Of a DNA stretch of 64,000 nt, positions 54,598 to 64,000 are shown piece by piece (position 1 is the first letter of the stretch; every line of letters starts with the position of its first letter). Below the pieces are notes generated by a model that was not told where the DNA came from, did no database searches, and saw nothing but the letters and a program-made list of their open reading frames with translations. This stretch comes from Legionella busanensis (GTDB lineage Bacteria > Pseudomonadota > Gammaproteobacteria > Legionellales > Legionellaceae), in assembly GCF_900461525.1 (NCBI RefSeq), contig NZ_UGOD01000001.1, forward strand, positions 248,001 through 312,000. The letters are read 5' to 3'. The translations under genes were made by a program, and so were the position numbers.

Positions 54598-54971
54598 AAC
54601 AAAAAATAGAGCATCTGCTGCGTTTTCTGTCAGGCGGTTTTCTAAATACAATTTTTACCTACACTATTTATTTTTTTTTGAAATTAGTTATCAATTATCA
54701 ATGGGCTTATTTATTTGCTTATATAGTAGGTATTATTTTTTCCTATTGCTTTAATGCAAAAATAGTTTTTAAAGTAAAGTATTCTTGGAAAGTTTTTAGC
54801 TATTACCCACTTATTTATATTTTTCAATACATAGTGTCATCATTATTACTATATATCTTAGTGGAAGTTGAATATTTAAATGATACGGTGGCACCATTAA
54901 TTGTTATTTTGATAATAACTCCCTTATCTTATTTTATGAATAAAGTAGTTTTATTATATAAAACGTCATAG
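54579..54971 (+). CDS. GtrA-like flippase
   Basis: This 130-residue membrane protein has four helices ([42 protein letters not shown], and two more) and matches the GtrA/DPMS-associated family, which flips undecaprenyl-linked sugars. The start is a GTG at 54579 overlapping the previous stop by 19 bp. It is the last gene of the aminosugar-loading block. A further 465 bp (54972-55436) follow with no gene I can support. Confidence 0.8.
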   Translation: MQRSGLKQKIEHLLRFLSGGFLNTIFTYTIYFFLKLVINYQWAYLFAYIVGIIFSYCFNAKIVFKVKYSWKVFSYYPLIYIFQYIVSSLLLYILVEVEYLNDTVAPLIVILIITPLSYFMNKVVLLYKTS

Positions 54972-55436
54972 AAGGATCATGTGCAATTATAAATCAACCA
55001 AAGATATATATAGTTTGATAACTCTCCCAAAATTAAGCTTAATGTTTAGCGCCTATTTTACTAAGGGATTAAGTAGGTGGAACAGGGATTATTATATTTA
55101 AGTCGATTAATATATTTTCACAGTCTCACATTACAAAGCTTGATAAAGCAGTTTAAATTTAAAATAGGCTCAATCCAATCTATTTCAAGGCTACCTTACT
55201 AAATAATATAATGTGCAGCCTTAAATAGTAAGCTTAGATTACCCTAACTTAAATATTAGTAAAACTATTATCTTTAAGGGTCTGAATTGAATGCTTAGCC
55301 TTTAGGTGGCAAGGCAAAATTATAAGTAAGCAAGGCTCTCAAATTTTCATTATGTGTAAAAGTACCTTACTTAAATAATACTCTTTATAGTAGTTTCAAA
55401 TAAATTTCTTTATATCTATTTTAAAAGTTACTTTCT

Positions 55437-56882
55437 TTATGCCTTTTGTAGCTCATTGGTATCATTTTTTTTGGTTGGTATGGTAAGAAGAGTAAAAAGC
55501 CGCCAATAAGAAGCTCCTATATTTTTTCCATATATGACTGAAGATAAAGGTGGAGCATAAGACTTAGGACAAGGCAAATCTTTTCCTGCTTGTACGTTTT
55601 GTACTAAACATTCCATAAGATCCATTCTAAAAAAAAGTATTTTTTTAAAAAACTTCGAATGATTAAATCCACCTGCATAGATAATAAAAGGAATTATTAT
55701 TAAAGGTATAATGAGAGAAAGCCTATATTGGATATTGAATAAATTAAGTGATTTTAAAATAGTAAAAAGTAAAGCCACGACCCAAGGCCATAGCAAAGTT
55801 ACCCAAAAATAGTGAAAGCGAAGATAACCTAAAGAAAATATTCCTAAAGATTTATGAAGCTCAGGAGAATGTAAATTGGCGCGGCCAGCAGCAACAATTA
55901 AAAGATAAGTAAAAATGATACCAAAGAGGGTTACGAATATCAGAGCAGGCCTGGCTTCTATTAAAGACGGTCTCTTTCTAAGTAAAAAAGAAAAGGACCA
56001 AATTAAGAGGCTAATACAAAAAATTAAAACAACACAAGTTAAAGTTAGCGAAAGAAGTGGTGTTTTATAAGGTAGCATTAGCGATCGAGCTACCTTCCCA
56101 AAAAGATAGAGCCAAAAATCAATCTGATTAGGGTATGCCATAGGCGCGTCAGGGCGATGAGTGCCATGTTGTATAAAGATTATTACCGATAGTTGAGCTA
56201 GCGTCGTAAAAATACCTATAATTAAAAGCGCGAGGCATCCCATGAAAAGAGATTTTTTAATCTTAAGTTTTAAAATTTTATTAAATAATAGAAAAACTAA
56301 ACTTAATGTAAGGACAGCAATAGCACCACTTATATAAGAAAGCCCGGAGATTAAGCCTAACGCACATAAAATTGGAATTATTAGCCGGTTATTATGCCAT
56401 TTATCGTTTATAACAATATAAATTATAGATAAAAGGCACACTAAAGGTATGGCTTGATGATAGGCTACATTTTGCAAACCCCAATAAGTGTCGGGTCGCA
56501 TCATTAATAATGTAAGCGTGAAAGCAGAGGCTGCTAATAAGCGGTTATTTAAGGCAAGGTGTAATAAGCGCCATTGTAAGAGTAATAATGCACCTAAAAT
56601 AACAAACATAGAAACAAATTGGTAAACAATAGTGTTTCCCTGAAAAGCTCGATAAGCAAGAGCGTCTAATACTTTACCAACAGGATATAAAGTATCATTA
56701 GCCGAAGCAAACAAGTCCTTTAGTTTAAAAGAACCGACCTCCTGTATTATATAGGCGCGCCAATCATCTAATAAAGGAATATCAATGCTATAACGAAGCC
56801 ATGCAATTTCTTGTAAGATTAAACTTAAAATTGGTAGGAAAAGAAGTATCCATATGATTTTATTGTACTGTCTTATTTCCAT
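55437..56882 (-). CDS. Polytopic membrane protein, possible GtrC-like glycosyltransferase
   Basis: This 481-residue protein has about 10-12 membrane helices and short loops, with a periplasmic N-terminal loop containing DIPLLDDWRAYIIQEVG. An acidic DDW near the first loop fits GT-C type transferases that use lipid-linked sugars. Beside the GtrA- and GtrB-like genes it may be the transferase that attaches the loaded sugar to LPS in the periplasm. The family itself is not recognised with certainty. Confidence 0.55.
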   Translation of the reverse strand: MEIRQYNKIIWILLFLPILSLILQEIAWLRYSIDIPLLDDWRAYIIQEVGSFKLKDLFASANDTLYPVGKVLDALAYRAFQGNTIVYQFVSMFVILGALLLLQWRLLHLALNNRLLAASAFTLTLLMMRPDTYWGLQNVAYHQAIPLVCLLSIIYIVINDKWHNNRLIIPILCALGLISGLSYISGAIAVLTLSLVFLLFNKILKLKIKKSLFMGCLALLIIGIFTTLAQLSVIIFIQHGTHRPDAPMAYPNQIDFWLYLFGKVARSLMLPYKTPLLSLTLTCVVLIFCISLLIWSFSFLLRKRPSLIEARPALIFVTLFGIIFTYLLIVAAGRANLHSPELHKSLGIFSLGYLRFHYFWVTLLWPWVVALLFTILKSLNLFNIQYRLSLIIPLIIIPFIIYAGGFNHSKFFKKILFFRMDLMECLVQNVQAGKDLPCPKSYAPPLSSVIYGKNIGASYWRLFTLLTIPTKKNDTNELQKA

Positions 56883-57131
56883 AAAATCCCCAATTTATAA
56901 TCTACTTATTATTTATGCGCATATATTATAAGTGTTTAAATAAACATTGACTATAGGAAAGATTTTAAGGAGCTAACGATAAAGCGCTTCTTTTGTTATG
57001 CAACTAGAAATTATTTAACTTCTTTTAAATAAGTCATGTTGAGCTATGCTCAAGTGCGTGACTAAATAAATTATTTTTAATAAACAGTTCAACTTTAGGT
57101 AAAAAGCTTTTAAGTTGAAAATTAATAGACT

Positions 57132-58217
57132 CTATATGTGATCTGGATGAGTCATTCGAGCAAATTTTATTTTACTGATTTGCTTAGCAAGGTTGTTATA
57201 AACTTTTCGACCTAATTTAATAGCAGGCTTTTCAATAAATTTAACAAAAAAAGTACAAATCAAAATTAATAGAATTAAGGTACAAGTTGTTTTGACAAGA
57301 AAGCTGCCATTGAAATTCTGTATAATTCTATCGTATAGCCAATTATGAAACAAATAAATAGAGTAAGTTAATTCGGAAGTAAATATAATAATTGCATTAG
57401 AAGTTAATTTTTCCCTAAATTTCCATGTGATTAAGAAAAGTAAAAATGCGCGTAATGAAAGTAAAGTATGCGACCAGTAAGGCTGGTAAACTACATTTAA
57501 ATGCCAAAGTTGAACAAATACTAAACCGGTAAAAGCCATTAAAGTGCTTAATTTTATACGCTGATTTTCATACAAATAGATAAAAACACCTAGGAAAAGA
57601 AAAGGGCCATACATATTCAAGTAAGCCATATTCCAAGTGTTGACTCCAGGAATAGGGGAAAGCAAATTAAGTAGAAGTGTAAGGAAAATTAAAGTAAATG
57701 GTAATGCTATAGTATCCTTGTTAGTAAGATTTAATAAGCGCATAAGAAACATAATAAAATAAAAAATAATTTCTACACGTAAAGTCCATTCTACACCACC
57801 AAGAACATTAGGCGCTTGAAAAAAATCACCGATTAAAAGAAGTTGAGGAATTAAGACATAATAATTTGGAGAGCTATGATCGATAATTGAATTAAGAAAC
57901 ACTTGTAATAATAATGCTATTACAAAAAGAGGGTATATTCTAAAAATTCGTTTAACTAAAAATTCAAATGGTAATTCAGCTTGGAGTACGTAGGTAATAA
58001 CATATCCTGAAACTAGAAAAAAGACTACTACCCCAGTGTTACCAGCAAGAAAAAATGGTAAAGTTAATTTTACTAGAAATCTAAACAAATGAGGAATTTT
58101 GTGATTATGTGCTATATGATGTAATAAAGGATAAAATTTATGGCCAATCAATACACTAATAAAAGCAAAGATTCTTAAATAATCGAGAAAAATCATACGG
58201 TTTTTGACTTGCTGCAT
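57132..58217 (-). CDS. Acyltransferase-3 family membrane protein
   Basis: This 361-residue protein is an acyltransferase-3/OafA-like enzyme with about ten helices: FLDYLRIFAFISVLIGHKFYPLLHH (the R/H-rich motif 1), LVSGYVITYVL and RIFRIYPLFVIALL. It probably O-acetylates a sugar of the LPS. I chose the ATG at 58217, giving MQQVKNRMIFLDYL; the frame is open to 58313. The 56883-57131 gap shows nothing I can support. Confidence 0.85.
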   Translation of the reverse strand: MQQVKNRMIFLDYLRIFAFISVLIGHKFYPLLHHIAHNHKIPHLFRFLVKLTLPFFLAGNTGVVVFFLVSGYVITYVLQAELPFEFLVKRIFRIYPLFVIALLLQVFLNSIIDHSSPNYYVLIPQLLLIGDFFQAPNVLGGVEWTLRVEIIFYFIMFLMRLLNLTNKDTIALPFTLIFLTLLLNLLSPIPGVNTWNMAYLNMYGPFLFLGVFIYLYENQRIKLSTLMAFTGLVFVQLWHLNVVYQPYWSHTLLSLRAFLLFLITWKFREKLTSNAIIIFTSELTYSIYLFHNWLYDRIIQNFNGSFLVKTTCTLILLILICTFFVKFIEKPAIKLGRKVYNNLAKQISKIKFARMTHPDHI

Positions 58218-58819
58218 AGTGTATTTATCTAAATATAAATGAGAAGTACTATAATTTTTTATAAGTAGAATAGCAATACTTACCTCTAAGATAGCTCTTC
58301 CGGAAAATAGCAATTTTAATTATACATTTTTAACTTATTGCTAGTTTTATGAAAGTTAAAACCAATTAAGTATCAAATTTATAATTTTACTTGACTTAAG
58401 TTTTCAACACTGTTTAACAGCGCACTACTAATTAACTAGAATAAGTAGTCAAAAATACTAGCCCCTAAGTATTCCTAAATTATGTAAACTTGCCGAATGA
58501 GAATATAAAAGTTAAGCGCGTTATATATTAGCTACCTATCGCCATATAAATCTAATTTGATCCATTTAGACAGCAAGAAGCAAAGCTTATCTTAAAATGA
58601 AGCGTTATGATTTAGTAATGACGTTCTACATTATAGTAAGTCAATAATAGCTTTTATAAAATTCACTTCATTTATATTCATAAAGAGATCTCTTTATGAT
58701 GCCAGAATTATTTATTTGACTTTAAAAAGCCTTAACTTATTAGTTAACATTTTTATTAGATTAATACTAGGATTGAAGGTCGTTATTATGCAACAATTTA
58801 CACAATTTAAATTAGATCG
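58218..58819. other. Gene-free AT-rich gap between divergent LPS genes
   Basis: About 600 bp without a supportable gene, between the leftward acyltransferase and rightward rmlB. It must hold the promoters of both, but I could not assign boxes. No repeat or RNA structure stands out. Confidence 0.4.
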
Positions 58820-59848
58820 ATGGAAATAAATATGAAAATTCTAATAACTGGTGGTGCTGGATTTATCGGCTCTGCTCTAATACGTTATATTATTGCAAAT
58901 ACCAACGATAGCATTTTAAATATTGATAAATTAACTTATGCGGCTAACTTACAAGCACTTGCATCAGTTAAGAATAATGAAAATTATTCTTTTAAACAAA
59001 TTGATATTACAGATGCAACTAAAATTAATGAAGTGATATCTGCTTATCAACCCGACGCAATTATGCATTTAGCAGCTGAAAGTCATGTTGATCGTTCGAT
59101 TGATGGACCAGCAGAATTTATCAATACCAATATTATCGGAACCTACACTTTGTTAGAAGCAGCAAAACAGTACTGGCTATCGTTAGCTAGCGACAAAAAA
59201 AACAGATTTCGTTTTCATCATATTTCAACAGATGAAGTTTATGGCGACTTAGAAATTGAAGATGAAGCCTTTACAGAAAGCACACCTTATGCACCCAGCT
59301 CTCCCTACTCAGCAAGTAAAGCAAGCTCGGATCATCTTGTGAGAGCGTGGTATCGAACTTATGATTTACCTGTGTTGGTAACTAATTGTTCTAACAATTA
59401 TGGCCCCTTCCAGTTTCCGGAAAAGCTTATTCCTAAAGTAATTTTAAATGCTTTATCAGGTCAATCAATTCCTGTTTATGGGCAAGGAACGCAAATTCGT
59501 GATTGGTTATATGTAGAAGATCATGCCCAGGCACTCTATCAAACGCTAACTCAAGGTAGCATAGGTGAAACTTATAATATTGGCGGTTGTAATGAGAAAA
59601 AAAATATCGAAGTTATTTCGACTATATGTAATCTATTAGAAGAGTTAGCGCCACATAAACCTCAAGGAGTTAAATATTATAGTGATTTAATTAAACATGT
59701 AACTGATAGGCCAGGACATGATAAACGCTATGCTATTAACGCTAATAAAATTAGAAGTGAACTTGGTTGGCAGCCTAAAGAAACTTTTGAAAGTGGGATA
59801 CGAAAAACTGTAATTTGGTATGTTAATAATTTAGCACTACTTAGGTAA
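58820..59848 (+). CDS. rmlB: dTDP-glucose 4,6-dehydratase (RmlB)
   Basis: This 342-residue SDR enzyme makes dTDP-4-keto-6-deoxyglucose. It shows [48 protein letters not shown] (the catalytic Thr-Asp-Glu), [15 protein letters not shown] (Tyr and Lys) and [17 protein letters not shown]. Its product feeds both the rhamnose branch (RmlC, RmlD) and the aminosugar branch (the FdtD-like fusion and aminotransferase). Two starts are possible, at 58820 and 58832; the ribosome sites do not decide between them. Confidence 0.96.
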   Translation: MEINMKILITGGAGFIGSALIRYIIANTNDSILNIDKLTYAANLQALASVKNNENYSFKQIDITDATKINEVISAYQPDAIMHLAAESHVDRSIDGPAEFINTNIIGTYTLLEAAKQYWLSLASDKKNRFRFHHISTDEVYGDLEIEDEAFTESTPYAPSSPYSASKASSDHLVRAWYRTYDLPVLVTNCSNNYGPFQFPEKLIPKVILNALSGQSIPVYGQGTQIRDWLYVEDHAQALYQTLTQGSIGETYNIGGCNEKKNIEVISTICNLLEELAPHKPQGVKYYSDLIKHVTDRPGHDKRYAINANKIRSELGWQPKETFESGIRKTVIWYVNNLALLR

Positions 59849-60085
59849 TTTAAATTTTTAAGTGATTAAAGTTGATTGCTCGTTTTTTATAAGAATAATA
59901 GGATTGCAGCGTCTTTAACATTAGTCAAAGCAACTAAGTTGTTTTATGACGACTGCATTTTTCTACAATATTTCATTTTTTCATTGAAAGGCTATATTTG
60001 GCTGATTTTAAACACAAAAGTAAAAAATCAGGTCTTTCTTTGAGATATAAAATATTTCTGCTTGCTCGCGTTATTTGTAATAATA

Positions 60086-60973
60086 TTATGTAACTATTTC
60101 TTCTTCGAGATGGCGTAGGAGGTATTGTCCGTAAGCAGTTTTCTTAAAACGAAATGCTTGTTCTAAAAGTTGATCAGAAGTAATCCAACCAGAAGCATGC
60201 GCAATTTCCTCAAGGCAGGCTATTTTTAAACCTTGTCGTTGCTCAATGGTATGTACAAAATGGCTTGCTTCCAATAAAGAGTCATGTGTACCTGTATCTA
60301 ACCAAGCAAACCCTCTTCCTAGCAGCTCTACGTGAAGTGTCTCATCTTGAAGATAGAAGCGATTGACATCAGAAATTTCTAATTCTCCTCGCGCTGAAGG
60401 TTTTATACCCTTAGCAATTTCTACAACACGGTCGTCGTAAAAATATAAACCTGTAACGGCATAATGAGATTTAGGCTTCTTAGGCTTTTCTTCAATACTG
60501 ACTGCCTTACCTTTTTCATTAAACGCAACAACCCCAAAGCGTTCAGGATCGCTAACATGATAACCAAAAATAGTGGCGCCTACTTCTCGGGTAGAAGCCT
60601 TCTGTAAATTAGCTGAAAAATTTTGACCATAAAAGATATTATCGCCTAAAATTAAACAACTATTATCACCATTAATAAATTTTTCCCCGATTAAAAAGGC
60701 TTGCGCTAAGCCATCAGGAGAAGGTTGTTCTTGATAGCTTAATTCAATACCAAATTGATGGCCATCGCCTAACAGTTCTTGAAATTTAGGTAAGTCATGA
60801 GGAGTTGAAATAATTAAAATTTCTCTCATACCAGCTAACATTAGCACTGATAAAGGATAATAAATCATAGGTTTATCATAGATAGGTAGCATCTGTTTAG
60901 AAACGCCTAATGTAATAGGATGTAATCTTGTACCTGAGCCGCCGGCTAAAATAATTCCTTTACGTTTTTTCAT
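60086..60973 (-). CDS. rmlA: Glucose-1-phosphate thymidylyltransferase (RmlA)
   Basis: This 295-residue enzyme joins dTTP and glucose-1-phosphate to dTDP-glucose. It starts [46 protein letters not shown] and holds LGDNIFYG and [20 protein letters not shown], the standard blocks. Its ATG overlaps the rmlD stop as ATGA. The gene order rmlD-rmlA is on the minus strand, convergent with rmlB. The 59849-60085 gap has no clear terminator. Confidence 0.96.
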   Translation of the reverse strand: MKKRKGIILAGGSGTRLHPITLGVSKQMLPIYDKPMIYYPLSVLMLAGMREILIISTPHDLPKFQELLGDGHQFGIELSYQEQPSPDGLAQAFLIGEKFINGDNSCLILGDNIFYGQNFSANLQKASTREVGATIFGYHVSDPERFGVVAFNEKGKAVSIEEKPKKPKSHYAVTGLYFYDDRVVEIAKGIKPSARGELEISDVNRFYLQDETLHVELLGRGFAWLDTGTHDSLLEASHFVHTIEQRQGLKIACLEEIAHASGWITSDQLLEQAFRFKKTAYGQYLLRHLEEEIVT

Positions 60974-61863
60974 AATGTTGATCCTAAAATTTCTTTAACT
61001 GCTCTTGCAACACCAAGTTGCCAGTTTGGTAGATAAACAGAAAATGTTTCCTGTAATTTATGAGTATTTAATCTAGAATTTAGAGGCCTTAAAGCAGGCG
61101 TAATATATTCTTTGCTTGGAATAGGTAATAAATCTTGAATTTTAAGTGCTGTCCCTAATTTTTTTGCTTCATCTAAAATAAATTGTGCAAAACCATGCCA
61201 GGATGTATCACCACTTGCTGTTAAGTGATATAGACCTGTTAAGTTAGGATTTAAATTTATTGCTTTTAAAAGATGAGCGGTCACATCTGCTAAAAGTTCA
61301 GCACCGGTTGGGGCGCCTATCTGATCATCAATAATTTTAAGTGTTTCTTTTTCTTGTCCTAAACGAAGAATGGTTTTAATAAAATTTTTACCATAAGTGC
61401 CATAAACCCAGCTGGTTCTTAAAATAAGATATATGCAACCAGAGTTTATAATTTCCTGTTCGCCTTGCAGCTTACTCATTCCATAAAAATTAAGTGGTTT
61501 GGGCTTATCAGTTTCTTGCCAACTTTTATTGCCAGAACCATCAAATACATAATCAGTAGAATAATGAACTAGTAGTGCACCAAGTTTGGCACTTTCTTGA
61601 GCTAAAATAGCTGTTGCTTTGGTATTAATTAAAGTAGCTAAATGCTGTTCGTTCTCTGCTTTATCGACAGCCGTATAAGCTACAGCATTAACAATTATAT
61701 CAGGCTTAATAAAGCGAATCGTTGTAGCAAGCCCTGTTAGATTTTCAAAGTTAGCAACTAACTCGCTATGTCTATCAAGAGCAATTAATTCACCTAGGGG
61801 CATTAATGAGCGCTTTAATTCCCAACCTAGCTGACCACTTTTTCCAAAAAGAAGAATTTTCAT
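60970..61863 (-). CDS. rmlD: dTDP-4-dehydrorhamnose reductase (RmlD)
   Basis: This 297-residue reductase makes dTDP-L-rhamnose in the last step of the pathway. Visible are [60 protein letters not shown] (Tyr and Lys) and [17 protein letters not shown]. It is followed by rmlA with an ATGA overlap. All four Rml enzymes are therefore in this window. Confidence 0.95.
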   Translation of the reverse strand: MKILLFGKSGQLGWELKRSLMPLGELIALDRHSELVANFENLTGLATTIRFIKPDIIVNAVAYTAVDKAENEQHLATLINTKATAILAQESAKLGALLVHYSTDYVFDGSGNKSWQETDKPKPLNFYGMSKLQGEQEIINSGCIYLILRTSWVYGTYGKNFIKTILRLGQEKETLKIIDDQIGAPTGAELLADVTAHLLKAINLNPNLTGLYHLTASGDTSWHGFAQFILDEAKKLGTALKIQDLLPIPSKEYITPALRPLNSRLNTHKLQETFSVYLPNWQLGVARAVKEILGSTL

Positions 61864-62000
61864 TATTAAACTTAAAGATTATGTGTTAAAAAGTATTAAT
61901 CACTTTAGTAAGCGATTAGCTACCAATAATTTAAAGTAAAAATAGCATTCTTTTGCCACTGAAGGAAGTTATTTAAAATGACTCTGCTATTTAAGATAAA

Positions 62001-63473
62001 TTAAAGTCGGCCATAGTTATCTTCAAATCGTACAATATCATCTTCACCTAAGTATTCCCCACTTTGTACTTCAATAATAACTAAATTTAAAACACCGGGA
62101 TTTCCAAGCCTATGAATACTACCTGCTGGAATATAGGTTGATTCATTCATCCTAACCAATAACTCTTTATCACCATTAATTACCTGTGCTATACCACTAA
62201 CTACAATCCAATGTTCACTACGATGGTGGTGCATTTGTAAACTTAATTTTGCACCCGGATTAACTTCAAGTCGCTTAATTTTAAAGTTTTTTCCTTCATC
62301 TAGGATAGTGTAATTTCCCCACGGGCGATGGACAGTTTGATGTAATTTGTATGCTTTATGATTGGTCTCTTTTAGGGCTGTATAAATATGTCTTACATCC
62401 TGCGCCTGTTCTTTGTCAGCAACTAAAACAGCATCAGGTGTATCAATAATAATAAGATTTTTAAGGCCAACAGTACTAATTAAACGGTCATTACTCTGAA
62501 TATAACAATTTTCTGTATTATATAAGAGTGTTTCCCCCTGGATGCGATTGCCCTGCGTGTCAGCTGTCGATAGATCACCTAAAGCACGCCAAGAGCCAAT
62601 ATCACTCCAACCTATATCGCAAGGAATTACAGCAATAGCATCTGTACTCTTAGCAGCGGGCTCCATTAGCGCATAGTCAAAAGAATTACTAGGTACTTTG
62701 GCAAAATGCTCTTGTTGCAATTGAATTTGTGCTACCTTAGTGTTTTCTATGGTAATGGATTGTTCTAAACAGGTCTTAGCTGTTTCATAAATATCACTGC
62801 AGTAATGTTGCAAATGCTTAATGACAGTTCCTGCGGTAAAGCAAAACATGCCTGAGTTCCAAAAATAGCAGCCAGCTTCTAAGTATGTTTGTGCTATTTC
62901 TATAGTTGGTTTCTCAACAAATTGTTTGGCTAAGTATCCAAGCGTTTGTTCTTTCTGCTTAACGGAAGTTAATGGAAAATCTTCATCAATTTGAATATAC
63001 CCATAGCCGCTTTCAGGCAGAGTTGGTTTAATACCAAAAGTTACTAACTTTTCATCTTGGGCTAGCTGAATTGCTTGATCAATAGCGCTTTGAAAAGCAT
63101 CTGGCGCATTAATTAAATGATCAGCAGGTAAAATTAATAAAATAGCTTCATTCCCATATTTATTTGCTACTTGTAATGCTGCTAAAGCAATTGCTGCTGC
63201 TGTATTGCGACCAAAAGGCTCTAAAATATAAGATAGAAATAAGCCTTGTTGATTAACACCTCGGTATTCATCTTCTGTTTTAAAAAATAACTCTCGGTTC
63301 GTAACAGTTAAAATCTCATTAATTTTTGGAATAGAGGCTGCGCGTAAGAAGGCCTTTTGCAAAAAGCTTTGCCCATCACTTAAACAAATAAATGGTTTTG
63401 GGTGTAGTTCACGAGAAACTGGCCATAACCTCGAACCAGCTCCACCACAAAGAATTGTTGGAATAATATGCAT
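62001..63473 (-). CDS. manC: Mannose-1-phosphate guanylyltransferase / mannose-6-phosphate isomerase (ManC)
   Basis: This 490-residue type II GMP-PMI has both halves: the nucleotidyltransferase (MHIIPTILCGGAGSRLWPVSRELHPKPF, FVEKPTIEIAQTYLEAG) and the C-terminal cupin isomerase (RPWGNYTILDEGKNFKIKRLEVNPGAKLSLQMHHHRSEHW). It makes GDP-mannose for LPS or exopolysaccharide sugars and, if needed, mannose-6-phosphate from fructose-6-phosphate. Length is normal. It is in the same direction as the priming transferase to its right. Confidence 0.95.
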   Translation of the reverse strand: MHIIPTILCGGAGSRLWPVSRELHPKPFICLSDGQSFLQKAFLRAASIPKINEILTVTNRELFFKTEDEYRGVNQQGLFLSYILEPFGRNTAAAIALAALQVANKYGNEAILLILPADHLINAPDAFQSAIDQAIQLAQDEKLVTFGIKPTLPESGYGYIQIDEDFPLTSVKQKEQTLGYLAKQFVEKPTIEIAQTYLEAGCYFWNSGMFCFTAGTVIKHLQHYCSDIYETAKTCLEQSITIENTKVAQIQLQQEHFAKVPSNSFDYALMEPAAKSTDAIAVIPCDIGWSDIGSWRALGDLSTADTQGNRIQGETLLYNTENCYIQSNDRLISTVGLKNLIIIDTPDAVLVADKEQAQDVRHIYTALKETNHKAYKLHQTVHRPWGNYTILDEGKNFKIKRLEVNPGAKLSLQMHHHRSEHWIVVSGIAQVINGDKELLVRMNESTYIPAGSIHRLGNPGVLNLVIIEVQSGEYLGEDDIVRFEDNYGRL

Positions 63474-63513
63474 GTAATTGTCTTAAGTTGGGTTCTTACT
63501 TATTATCATAAAG

Positions 63514-64000
63514 TTAAACAGCACCTTGTTTAAATATAACTTTAAGTAAAGTTGCAAATAAAATTTTAATATCTAGCCATAAGCTATAATTTTGTACATA
63601 GTCTAAATCGAGTTTTATTTTTTCTCCATGGTTGATGTGACTGCGACCATTAATTTGTGCCCAACCGGTAATACCTGGTTTTACCTTTAGGCGGATAGCT
63701 TGTTCTTTATTATAACAATTAGCAATTTCTGTTAATTCAGGACGAGGACCAACCAGACTCATATCGCCAAGTAAGACATTAAAAAATTGCGGTAGCTCAT
63801 CTAAACTCCATTTGCGTAAAAATGTGCCTATACCAGTAAAGTTTGCAGTATAAGTCTTATCTGCTGGTTGTTTAAAGACAAAATCATCTGGCACGCCATT
63901 TTTCCAGAAATAAGTGATAGGACTTGTTTGCTGTAATTTCATGGTACGAAATTTATAAATGTAAAAAGGCTTGTTTAAATAACCTGCTCTTTTCTGACGA
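63514..64000 (-). CDS. Undecaprenyl-phosphate sugar phosphotransferase, partial
   Basis: This is the C-terminal part of a priming sugar transferase of the WcaJ/WbaP type. The frame is open to the window edge and reads [11 protein letters not shown] just upstream of an internal Met, so the real start is to the right of the window. Family blocks are [55 protein letters not shown] and [22 protein letters not shown]. It transfers a sugar phosphate to undecaprenyl phosphate to start the polysaccharide repeat. The sugar is unknown. It is transcribed towards manC. Confidence 0.93.
   Translation of the reverse strand, partial: RQKRAGYLNKPFYIYKFRTMKLQQTSPITYFWKNGVPDDFVFKQPADKTYTANFTGIGTFLRKWSLDELPQFFNVLLGDMSLVGPRPELTEIANCYNKEQAIRLKVKPGITGWAQINGRSHINHGEKIKLDLDYVQNYSLWLDIKILFATLLKVIFKQGAV

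Overview
The window looks like a chromosome segment of a Legionella species, probably not L. pneumophila itself. The evidence is the low G+C content, Legionella-type conjugative element genes (lvrA/lvrB-like genes with csrA paralogues in front of a trb secretion operon), a SidB/SdbC-like lipase, large effector-like proteins, and a dTDP-rhamnose/LPS locus. No sequence search was possible, so family calls rest on motifs read by eye.

Region 1 (1-11562) is the right end of an integrative conjugative element. A leftward operon runs lvrA-lvrB-two csrA paralogues-trbB-C-D-E-F-G and leaves the window at the left edge; four consecutive junctions from trbC to trbG are ATGA overlaps. A phage-type repressor is divergent from it, followed by a serine recombinase, a decayed XRE regulator and a PIN-like cargo protein. 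The element ends at a 3' fragment that looks like tmRNA (ssrA), the likely attachment site. The integrase and the other end lie outside the window.

Region 2 (11563-29727) is accessory chromosome: an outer-membrane barrel protein, a long phospholipase D protein, a pentapeptide-repeat protein, an omptin protease with a PmrA-like box, a fusion of two di-iron membrane oxygenase domains, a PP2C phosphatase with permuted motif order, three regulators (one LysR, two LuxR-type), and a 219-bp tandem repeat array.

Region 3 (29728-47611) holds the best candidate for an undescribed system. A leftward four-gene unit at 33833-30673 encodes a 48-residue peptide too small for usual gene calling, a protein with the HExxH peptide-modification signature, a SAM methyltransferase and an MFS exporter. 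This is the layout expected of a ribosomally made, modified and exported peptide. Around it lie an SdbC-like lipase, an exported aldo-keto reductase, an AraC-GyrI regulator, a 1243-residue protein with a P-loop kinase-like domain and an internal duplication, and a diacylglycerol kinase/metallophosphoesterase pair.

Region 4 (47729-64000) is an LPS/O-antigen locus. RmlA, B, C and D make dTDP-L-rhamnose. A tightly packed block (aminotransferase, GtrB-like transferase, acyltransferase-ketoisomerase fusion, GtrA-like flippase) should make a dTDP-3-acylamino-3,6-dideoxyhexose and load it on undecaprenyl phosphate. RgpF-like and membrane glycosyltransferases, an acyltransferase-3 protein, ManC and a priming sugar transferase (cut by the right edge) complete it.
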